From NCBI GenBank assembly GCA_017849335.1, contig JAFIHP010000203.1:1-6951 (forward strand): DNA of 6,951 nucleotides. The letters run 5' to 3'. The DNA comes from Actinomycetales bacterium (lineage in GTDB: Bacteria > Actinomycetota > Actinomycetes > S36-B12). How positions within the stretch are numbered: position 1 is the stretch's first letter; each line of letters starts with the position of its first letter. This document shows, piece after piece, positions 1 to 6,951 of this stretch. Both the position numbers and the translations under genes were made by a program. Below the pieces are notes generated by a model. It was not told the origin of the DNA and made no database searches. It saw only the letters and a list, made by a program, of their open reading frames with translations.

Positions 1-595
1 CCGCCTGCGCCGGCGGCACCGGCTCGGGCGCGGTCCAGCCGGCGCCGCTGACCCGGGTCCCCCGCGCGCGCAGCAGGAGCCGCCCGTGCCGGGTGAGCAC
101 GAGGTGGTGGACGAGCCGCGTCACCTTCGTGCCCCGGTAGTACCAGAACGCCGGTGCGCTCACGGCGACGACGGCGTCGACCCGCCCCGGCCCGTCGGCC
201 AGGAGCGCCGCCTCACGGACGACGACGGCGCCGCCCAGCGAGAAGCCCACCGTCACGACCCGGGCATACCCGAGCTCGCGGGCCCACGCGACCGCGGCCG
301 CGACGTCGAAGACCTCGGTGTCACCGACCGACGACTGCCCCCCGGACCGCCCGTGTCCCCGCTGGTCGACAGCGACGACACCGCCGAAGGAGCGCAGGCG
401 GTCCGCGACCCGCCAGACCCGCTCCTCCTGCCAGGCGCCGGTGAAGCCGTGGACGACGACCAGCGCGAGGTCGAGCGAGCGGTCCCTCGCGGCCACGTGC
501 ACCGCGCTGATCGGCACCCCGTCGGCGGCCGTCAGCCGGACCTCGTCGGCGTCCGGCGGCAGCTCTGAGAATGCGGTCTTTCTCACACGGCCCAT
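1..595 (-). CDS. Alpha/beta hydrolase, 3'-truncated by the window edge
   Basis: This leftward reading frame stays open from an ATG at 595-593 to base 1, giving 198 complete residues and no stop, so the C-terminus lies outside the window. It is an alpha/beta-hydrolase-fold protein. A strand followed by HGFTG (residues 49-53) forms the oxyanion-hole region, DQRGHGRS (77-84) is the typical turn after strand beta-4, and GFSLGG (117-122) is the nucleophile elbow with Ser119 as predicted nucleophile. The acid and histidine of the triad should lie in the missing part. There is no signal peptide, so it is probably cytoplasmic. The substrate cannot be told: esterase, lipase-like or acyl hydrolase are all possible. 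The start could instead be the in-frame GTG at 588-586 (codon 4), which sits just after a possible -10 element. The gene is divergent from the winged-helix regulator. Its first codons contain an AT-richer inverted repeat and the locally rare codons AGA, GCA and TCA. Confidence 0.88.
   Translation of the reverse strand, partial: MGRVRKTAFSELPPDADEVRLTAADGVPISAVHVAARDRSLDLALVVVHGFTGAWQEERVWRVADRLRSFGGVVAVDQRGHGRSGGQSSVGDTEVFDVAAAVAWARELGYARVVTVGFSLGGAVVVREAALLADGPGRVDAVVAVSAPAFWYYRGTKVTRLVHHLVLTRHGRLLLRARGTRVSGAGWTAPEPVPPAQA
566..585. promoter_or_regulatory. 20-bp inverted repeat, candidate operator
   Basis: TGAGAA (566-571), an 8-base spacer, and TTCTCA (580-585) form perfect 6-base arms. The repeat is less GC-rich than almost everything around it. 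It lies inside the first codons of the leftward hydrolase, 9 bases beyond the -35 candidate of the rightward regulator gene, where an autoregulatory or divergent operator would be expected. It does not look like a standard GlnR box. The arms are short, so chance cannot be excluded; the binding protein is unknown. Confidence 0.35.
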
Positions 596-622
596 TGTCC
601 CGGATCCCGCGTGCCGTAGCCT
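594..622 (-). promoter_or_regulatory. Possible promoter of the leftward hydrolase
   Basis: On the minus strand GACAAT (599-594) matches four of six bases of the TATAAT consensus. It is followed five bases later by an in-frame GTG (588-586), which would give a leaderless or nearly leaderless transcript. A -35 at the proper distance (AGGCTA, 622-617) is poor. This -10 occupies the same bases as the -35 candidate of the opposite promoter, so the two would compete. If this promoter is used, the ATG at 595 would lie inside it and the protein would begin at codon 4. Confidence 0.25.
595..622 (+). promoter_or_regulatory. Promoter of the GlnR-like regulator gene
   Basis: TTGTCC (595-600) and TAGCCT (617-622) are separated by 16 bases. 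The second fits the actinobacterial TAnnnT form of the -10, and the first matches four of six bases of TTGACA. The predicted start of transcription, near 629, leaves a leader of about 20 bases that just holds the strong ribosome binding site. The -35 overlaps the start codon region of the divergent hydrolase. Assigned by inspection only. Confidence 0.45.
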
Positions 623-636
623 GTGCCCGACCGCCG

Positions 637-644
637 AAAGGAGG
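637..644 (+). promoter_or_regulatory. Strong Shine-Dalgarno that fixes the regulator start
   Basis: AAAGGAGG lies five bases before the ATG at 650. It is the only near-perfect ribosome binding site in the window. It decides in favour of ATG 650 over the in-frame ATG at 623, which lies upstream of this site and at or before the predicted transcription start. Confidence 0.85.
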
Positions 645-649
645 CCCCC

Positions 650-1393
650 ATGCGGCTGATCCTGCTGACGCGCGCGATGGAGCCCTCGGCCGAGGTGCTG
701 CCGGCACTCGGACTGCTCGCTCACCACGTGCGGACGATGCCCGCCGAGGCGACCGCGCTGCTGAGCGCTCCGGCCTGCGACGCCCTCCTCGTCGACGGCC
801 GCCGGGACCTCCCCGCCGTGCGCGGACTGACCCGCCTGCTGCGCCAGACCGGGGTCGACGTGCCGCTCCTGCTGGTCGCCACCGAGGGCGGCCTGGCCGC
901 CATCCAGTGGGACTGGGGCATGGACGACGTCCTGGTGGACACCAGCTCCCCGGCCGAGGTCGAGGCGCGGCTGCGGCTGGCGATCTCCCGGCTCGCCGAC
1001 ACGGCGGGCGCGCCGGCGGAGACGCCCGAGGAGATCCGCAGCGGCGAGCTGCACATCGACGAGGGCACCTACACCGCGAAGCTGCGCGGACGCACCCTGG
1101 ACCTGACGTTCAAGGAGTTCGAGCTGCTGAAGTTCCTCGCGCAGCACCCGGGCCGGGTCTTCACCCGCGCGGTCCTTCTGCAGGAGGTCTGGGGCTACGA
1201 CTACTTCGGGGGCACCCGGACGGTCGACGTCCACGTGCGGCGGCTGCGGGCCAAGCTCGGCGTCGAGTACGAGGCCCTCATCGGCACCGTGCGCAACGTC
1301 GGCTACCGGTTCGTGCCGGAGGGCACGGACGCGGCGACCCGGGCGACGCTGAGCGCCGAGGCGCTCGACCCGGCCGACGCCCTCACGCCCTGA
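650..1393 (+). CDS. glnR: GlnR-like orphan winged-helix response regulator
   Basis: A 247-residue OmpR-family DNA-binding regulator. Residues 1-115 form a receiver-like domain and residues 129-222 a trans_reg_C winged helix, with TFKEFELLKFLAQHPG (153-168), EVWGYDYFGGTRTVDVHVRR (179-198) as the turn and recognition helix, and RNVGYRF (215-221) as the wing. The receiver is degenerate. The acidic pair normally found after the first strand is missing (the N-terminus reads MRLILLTRAM), and the usual conserved Lys before Pro is replaced in DTSSP (97-101). Only Asp49, in LLVDGR, remains at the phospho-acceptor position. Actinobacterial GlnR proteins have this design and act as phosphorylation-independent dimers controlling nitrogen genes such as glnA and amtB. 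The length (Mtb Rv0818 is about 255 residues) and the downstream mshD agree with Rv0818-Rv0819 in Mycobacterium. No histidine kinase gene is adjacent. A 26-residue Ala/Asp-rich tail follows the wing. The GlnR assignment is likely; a related orphan regulator is the alternative. Confidence 0.85.
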   Translation: MRLILLTRAMEPSAEVLPALGLLAHHVRTMPAEATALLSAPACDALLVDGRRDLPAVRGLTRLLRQTGVDVPLLLVATEGGLAAIQWDWGMDDVLVDTSSPAEVEARLRLAISRLADTAGAPAETPEEIRSGELHIDEGTYTAKLRGRTLDLTFKEFELLKFLAQHPGRVFTRAVLLQEVWGYDYFGGTRTVDVHVRRLRAKLGVEYEALIGTVRNVGYRFVPEGTDAATRATLSAEALDPADALTP

Positions 1394-1419
1394 GCACTCC
1401 CGGGCGCGGCGCCGCCGCC

Positions 1420-2307
1420 GTGGTCGAGGAGCGCGACCACCTCGACACGCCGACCGCCGCCGCCGTCCTCGACCTCGTCGAGCGGTGCGCCGACGCGGAC
1501 GGCGTGCGCCCGATCTCCGAGCACGCGTGGCTGCACATCCGGCACGGAGGCGACGCCGGCTCGCGCCACCTGGTCGCGACCGTCGACGGCGCCCTGGTCG
1601 GGTACGCGCACCTCGACGTGACGGACGTCGTCGACGGACCCAGCGTCGAGCTGGCCGTCGACCCCGCCCATCGACGGATCGGGATCGGGCAGGCGCTGCT
1701 CGAGGCCGCGATCGGCGCGGCACCGGGCGGACGGCTGCGCATGTGGGCGCACGGCGAGAGCACCGGCGCCGACTCGCTGGCCGAGCGGATGGGCTTCACC
1801 CGCACCCGCACCCTGTGGCAGCTGCGACGCTCGCTGTTCTCCCCCCTCGATCGAGCGGTGCTTCCCGCGGGGATCGTCATCACGCCGTTCCGACCCGGCG
1901 TCGACGAGGAGGCGTGGCTGCGCGTGAACGCCCGGGCCTTCGTCGACCTGCCGGACCAGGGCGGCTGGACGCGGGCCGATCTCGACCTGCGGCTGGGCGA
2001 GCCGTGGTTCTCCGCCGCCGGGTTCCTGCTCGCCTGGCGCGGAGACGAGCTCGTCGGATTCCACTGGACGAAGGTGCACGCCGGGGGCCACGAGCCCATC
2101 GGCGAGGTCTACGTGGTGGGGGTCGATCCGTCGGCTCGCGGGATCGGGCTGGGTCGCACGCTGACGCTGGCCGGGCTGCACCACCTGCGGTCGCTGGGAC
2201 TGGCCTCGGCCATGCTCTACGTCGACGCCTCCAACACCGCCGCGATCGCCCTCTACGAGAGCCTCGGCTTCGCCCGCTGGGACACCGACGTCCTGTTCCG
2301 CCGGTAG
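1420..2307 (+). CDS. mshD: Mycothiol synthase (tandem GNAT acetyltransferase)
   Basis: This 295-residue protein catalyses the last step of mycothiol synthesis: acetyl transfer from acetyl-CoA to the cysteinyl amine of Cys-GlcN-Ins in the cytosol. Two GNAT domains are visible. The N-terminal one has a CoA-binding loop at VDPAHRRIGIGQALL (80-94) and the C-terminal one at VDPSARGIGLGRTL (235-248). Hallmarks of the active C-terminal half are the PDQGGW motif (178-183), GFHWTKVH (213-220), GEVYVVGVDP (228-237) and YESLGF (279-284). Glu229 and Tyr279 appear to match the catalytic Glu and Tyr of the Mtb enzyme. The Mtb sequence reads HPEQGGW where this one has LPDQGGW. The start is the GTG at 1420, which puts the first domain at the same distance from the N-terminus as in Mtb MshD. 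No Shine-Dalgarno precedes it, and the regulator stop lies 26 bases upstream, so translation may depend on coupling. A CTG at 1390 that overlaps that stop is a less likely start. Confidence 0.92.
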   Translation: MVEERDHLDTPTAAAVLDLVERCADADGVRPISEHAWLHIRHGGDAGSRHLVATVDGALVGYAHLDVTDVVDGPSVELAVDPAHRRIGIGQALLEAAIGAAPGGRLRMWAHGESTGADSLAERMGFTRTRTLWQLRRSLFSPLDRAVLPAGIVITPFRPGVDEEAWLRVNARAFVDLPDQGGWTRADLDLRLGEPWFSAAGFLLAWRGDELVGFHWTKVHAGGHEPIGEVYVVGVDPSARGIGLGRTLTLAGLHHLRSLGLASAMLYVDASNTAAIALYESLGFARWDTDVLFRR

Positions 2308-2326
2308 CGGGCCCGCGCTCCGCGCG
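2308..2326 (+). terminator. Small GC hairpin after mshD, weak terminator candidate
   Basis: CGCGC (2314-2318), a TCC loop and GCGCG (2322-2326) can form a five-pair stem seven bases after the mshD stop. A palindrome, CGGGCCCG, overlaps its left edge (2308-2315). No U-tract follows. Actinobacterial intrinsic terminators often lack one, but this stem is short, and short GC stems arise readily by chance at this base composition. Confidence 0.2.
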
Positions 2327-2377
2327 ATCCGCTCGACGTCCGCCACCCCAAGCGAGTGATCCGACGCCTCACGGACG

Positions 2378-2405
2378 GGTGTCGTTCATCCGGCTGTGGG
2401 ACCAT
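2378..2405 (+). promoter_or_regulatory. Possible leaderless promoter of ppk1
   Basis: The 104-bp gap before ppk1 contains no TAnnnT. The best -10 is GACCAT (2400-2405), preceded by TGG (2397-2399) as an extended -10. Only six bases separate it from the GTG at 2412, so transcription would begin at or next to the start codon, an arrangement common in actinobacteria. No good ribosome binding site is seen, which agrees with a leaderless message. The -35 position (GGTGTC, 2378-2383) is poor, so an activator may be needed. Confidence 0.3.
2384..2394 (+). promoter_or_regulatory. PHO-box-like single half-site upstream of ppk1
   Basis: GTTCATCCGGC resembles the 11-bp direct-repeat unit (GTTCAyyy...) bound by PhoP in Streptomyces and related to RegX3/PhoP sites in other actinobacteria. 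It covers roughly -28 to -18 relative to the proposed ppk1 transcription start, directly beside the weak -35. PhoP-dependent control of ppk is known in Streptomyces. The neighbouring 11-bp blocks (2373-2383 and 2395-2405) do not match the repeat, and a working box needs at least two units, so this is only suggestive. Confidence 0.25.
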
Positions 2406-2411
2406 TCGGCC

Positions 2412-4570
<2,159 letters not shown>

Positions 4571-4574
<4 letters not shown>

Positions 4575-6109
4575 GCTTCTCCACGCACCGCGAGGTCGAG
4601 CGCAAGCTGCGCGTCCACGGTCTGTTCGACCTCCCGGATCTCGCCGCGCTTGACCTGGCCGACTCGGTCCGCCATCACGAGCCCTACGTGATGCGGGCGG
4701 TCTACCACGACACCGACTCCCTGGCCCTGTTCCGTTGGGGCGTCACCCTGCGCCGACGCGAGGGCGGCTCCGACGAGGGCTGGCACATGAAGCTGCCGGT
4801 CGCCGGAGCCGACGGCTCCGCGCGCGACGAGCTGCGCCTGCCGCTCGACGCGGGCCCGGTGGGCTCGGTCCCGAGCGCCCTGGTCGAGGTCGTCGCGCCG
4901 CTGCTGCGCGAGCAGCCGCTGCGACCGGTCGTGACGCTCTCGACCGAGCGCACGAAGGCCGTCCTGCTCGACGCGGAGGGCCGCGAGCTCGTGGAGCTCG
5001 TCGACGACACCGTCTCGGTCCTGCGCGACGAGCGCATCGTGAGCGTGTTCCGCGAGCTCGAGGTCGAAGCCGTCGACGCGGACGACCCCGACGCCATCGC
5101 CCTGCTCTCGACCGTGGTCGACGCCCTCGTCGCCCTCGGCGCCGAGCCGAGCACGCTGAGCAAGGCCGCCGCCGCCCTCGGCCCCCGTACGGCCGAGCCG
5201 CCGGACGTGCCGGCCTGGCCGCTGCCCGGCCCCGACGGGCTGGCGGTCGATGCCCTGCGCTCGGTGCTCAGCGAGCACGTCCGGCACCTGCTCCTTGCTG
5301 ACGTCGGCGTGCGCCGCGACCTGCCCGACGCCGTGCACCAGATGCGCGTCGCGGCCCGCCGGCTGCGCAGCACGCTGGCGACGTTCGCGCCGCTGATGGA
5401 CGCCGAGACCGCTGCGCCGCTGCGCGAGGAGCTCAAGTGGATCGCCAGCGAGCTCGGGGCCATCCGCGACACCGAGGTCATGATCGAGCGCCTCGGCCGC
5501 CACGCCGACGACCTCGACAACCCCCTCGACGCCCAGCTCGCCCGCCAGGCCGTCGACACGTCGTTGCAGCTGCGGCTGCACGCCGCACGGTCGAGCGCGC
5601 TCGCCGCGCTGCGCAGCGATCGGCACGCCCAGCTCGTGGCGGACCTCACCGTGGCCGCGGTCGACCCGCCGGTGACCGATGCCGCCTTCGCGACGTGCGA
5701 GCAGGCGCTGCTCCCGCTGGTCGCGCGCTCGTGGCGGCGGCTCGCCCGGGCGATCGCGGACCTGGAGCTCGACGGCCCGAGCCACGAGTGGCACGAGGCC
5801 CGCATCAAGGCGAAGCGCGCCCGCTACGCGGCCGACGCTGCCGCCGGCATCTTCGGCCGACGGATGCAGAACTTCGCGCGCACGCTGGCCGACGTCACCG
5901 AGCTGCTCGGCGACCACCAGGACGCCCACATCGCCCAGTCCATCCTGCGCGAGCTCGCGGCGCAGGCCGACACCGACGGGTCGACCGGAATGGCGCTCGG
6001 CGTCCTGCACGAGTACGAGGCCGACGAGGAGATCATCGACCGCTACCGGTTCGACGAGCTGTGGCCGCACGCCCGCAGCCGCGCCGTCAAGGCCGGGGTC
6101 GCCCGATGA
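4571..6109 (+). CDS. CYTH-CHAD domain protein (predicted triphosphatase with polyphosphate-binding domain)
   Basis: A 512-residue fusion protein. The CYTH triphosphate-tunnel domain (about 1-202) retains its signature residues: E8-x-E10-x-K12, YHDT (45-48), LRRRE (60-64), Lys74 in HMKLP, Arg127, the acidic D145/D146, FRELEVE with E162/E164/E166, and S197-K198. Such domains use divalent metals to hydrolyse inorganic tripolyphosphate or other triphosphates. The CHAD domain (about 225-500) is helical and shows both conserved His/basic motifs, HQMRVAARRLR from His256 and HEARIKAKRARY from His408, which form the basic surface that binds polyphosphate. The domain order matches E. coli YgiF. Translation starts at a GTG within GTGA, overlapping the ppk1 stop by four bases, with GAGGG upstream as a moderate ribosome binding site, so it is probably coupled to ppk1. 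This supports a role in polyphosphate binding, localisation or turnover. The exact substrate is not shown by the sequence; adenylate cyclase or thiamine triphosphatase activity is less likely. Confidence 0.92.
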
Positions 6110-6951
6110 GCGAGCCCATCCGGGCAGCGGGTGTCGTTCTCGTGCAGCGCACGTCGGACGGCCCGCAGGTGCTCGTCGTCCATCGCCCGCAGCGCGCCGA
6201 CTGGTCGCTTCCCAAGGGGAAGCTGGATCCGGGCGAGCACGTCACGGTCGCGGCGGTACGCGAGTGCGAGGAGGAGACCGGCTTCACGCCGACTCTGGGC
6301 ACGCCGCTGGAGACGCTGACCTACAGCGTCGACAGCCGGCCGAAGGTCGTCCACTACTGGCGGGCGTCCCCTCGTGGCGACGAGGGGTTCGCGCCGGACG
6401 ACGAGGTCGACGAGATCCGGTGGCTGGCACCGGATGACGCAGCGAAGGTGCTCACCTACCCCACGGACCGCCGGCTCGTCGACGCCGCGATCCAGGCACC
6501 GGTGACTGTCCCGCTGGTGATCCTGCGGCACACCCAGGCCGTGAAGCGCTCCCAGTTCGACGGCCCCGACGACATGGACCGGCCCCTCACCGGCAAGGGG
6601 CGATCGCAGGCGAAGTCCCTCGTCGGGCTCATCGACGCGTTCGGGATCGAACGGGTCCATGCGAGCACGGCCCGTCGATGCCAGCAGACGGTGACCAAGG
6701 TGGCCCGGCACCTGCAGACGTCGATCGTCCCCGAGCCCGCCCTGACGGAGGAGGCTCACCGGGACGACCCGCAGGCCAGCGCCCTCTGCGCGGCGGGCCT
6801 GGCCCGCGCTCCCGAGCCCCTCGTGGTGTGCACGCACCGACCGGTGCTGCCGACGGTGCTCGATGCCGTGGCGCAGGCGTTGTCGCTCGACCCGGAGGAC
6901 GCCCGGTGGCGGCGGGCGTGGTCGCCGAAGCTGCCTCCCGGTGGCGTGATC
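6106..6951 (+). CDS. mutT1: MutT1-type Nudix hydrolase with C-terminal histidine phosphatase domain, partial at 3' end
   Basis: 282 residues are visible and no stop is reached; the family is about 310-320 residues, so roughly 30 are missing. The N-terminal Nudix domain (about 5-130) contains a complete Nudix box: G38, E44, R52-E53, E56-E57 and G59. Cys54 stands at the position that usually holds an aliphatic residue. The C-terminal part (about 136-282) is a histidine phosphatase: the catalytic RHT (Arg141, His142), ASTARRCQQT (186-195) with the second arginine, and VCTHRP (241-246) with His244. This architecture is that of mycobacterial MutT1 (Rv2985), which hydrolyses 8-oxo-GTP, 8-oxo-dGTP and diadenosine polyphosphates. 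The C-terminal domain governs how far the reaction goes. The ATG lies in ATGA, overlapping the CYTH-CHAD stop, so the gene is the third member of a coupled ppk1 unit. In M. tuberculosis, mutT1 and ppk are also neighbours. The substrate is inferred from the family. Confidence 0.92.
   Translation, partial: MSEPIRAAGVVLVQRTSDGPQVLVVHRPQRADWSLPKGKLDPGEHVTVAAVRECEEETGFTPTLGTPLETLTYSVDSRPKVVHYWRASPRGDEGFAPDDEVDEIRWLAPDDAAKVLTYPTDRRLVDAAIQAPVTVPLVILRHTQAVKRSQFDGPDDMDRPLTGKGRSQAKSLVGLIDAFGIERVHASTARRCQQTVTKVARHLQTSIVPEPALTEEAHRDDPQASALCAAGLARAPEPLVVCTHRPVLPTVLDAVAQALSLDPEDARWRRAWSPKLPPGGVI

Noticed and set aside
86..568. Plus-strand open frames over the hydrolase region
   Set aside because: They have no recognisable motifs, whereas the minus strand gives a clear alpha/beta hydrolase with HGFTG and GFSLGG.
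571..1419. Apparent N-terminal extension of MshD through the regulator gene
   Set aside because: It is an Arg/Pro/Gly-rich out-of-frame translation of the winged-helix gene. MshD homology starts only after about 1420.
1485..2411. Apparent 309-residue N-terminal extension of PPK1 reading through mshD
   Set aside because: The frame is open only because stops are rare at this GC content. The extension is Arg-rich and structureless, and it overlaps the well-supported mshD in another frame.
6043..6837. Minus-strand open frame opposite the MutT1-like gene
   Set aside because: It shows low-complexity shadow composition; the plus strand has a complete Nudix box and histidine phosphatase motifs.

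Overview
The window is very GC-rich, uses GTG starts freely, and encodes mycothiol synthase (MshD), whose product is made only by Actinomycetota. It is therefore chromosomal DNA of a high-GC actinomycete. The gene content would suit Propionibacteriales/Nocardioidaceae (Nocardioides or Aeromicrobium-like), but the genus is a guess. I see no mobile element, phage gene, CRISPR array, tRNA or rRNA.

Layout: (1) 1-595, minus strand: a 3'-truncated alpha/beta hydrolase transcribed leftwards. (2) 596-649: a 54-bp divergent promoter region with an excellent Shine-Dalgarno for the rightward gene. (3) 650-1393, plus: an orphan OmpR-type winged-helix regulator of the GlnR kind with a degenerate receiver. 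(4) 1420-2307, plus: mshD, a tandem-GNAT mycothiol synthase. (5) 2308-2411: a 104-bp gap with a small GC hairpin and a possible promoter. (6) 2412-4574, plus: ppk1, polyphosphate kinase. (7) 4571-6109, plus: a CYTH-CHAD fusion protein whose start overlaps the ppk1 stop by 4 bp. (8) 6106-6951 and beyond, plus: a MutT1-type Nudix plus histidine-phosphatase protein, again overlapping by 4 bp and cut by the window edge.

The last three genes look translationally coupled and form a polyphosphate/nucleotide-phosphate unit. PPK1 makes polyphosphate from ATP. The CYTH domain is expected to hydrolyse tripolyphosphate or a related triphosphate, and CHAD to bind polyphosphate. The MutT1-like enzyme is expected to clean up oxidised or dinucleotide polyphosphates. 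The two genes upstream link the locus to nitrogen control (GlnR-like) and thiol redox buffering (MshD). From memory, glnR-mshD adjacency and ppk-mutT1 adjacency both occur in Mycobacterium, and glnR, mshD, ppk, CHAD and mutT genes lie close together in Streptomyces. This is thus a conserved core neighbourhood rather than a new system.

The most interesting signals are regulatory: an AT-richer 20-bp inverted repeat inside the first codons of the hydrolase, overlapping divergent promoter elements, and a possible leaderless ppk1 promoter with one PHO-box-like half-site.
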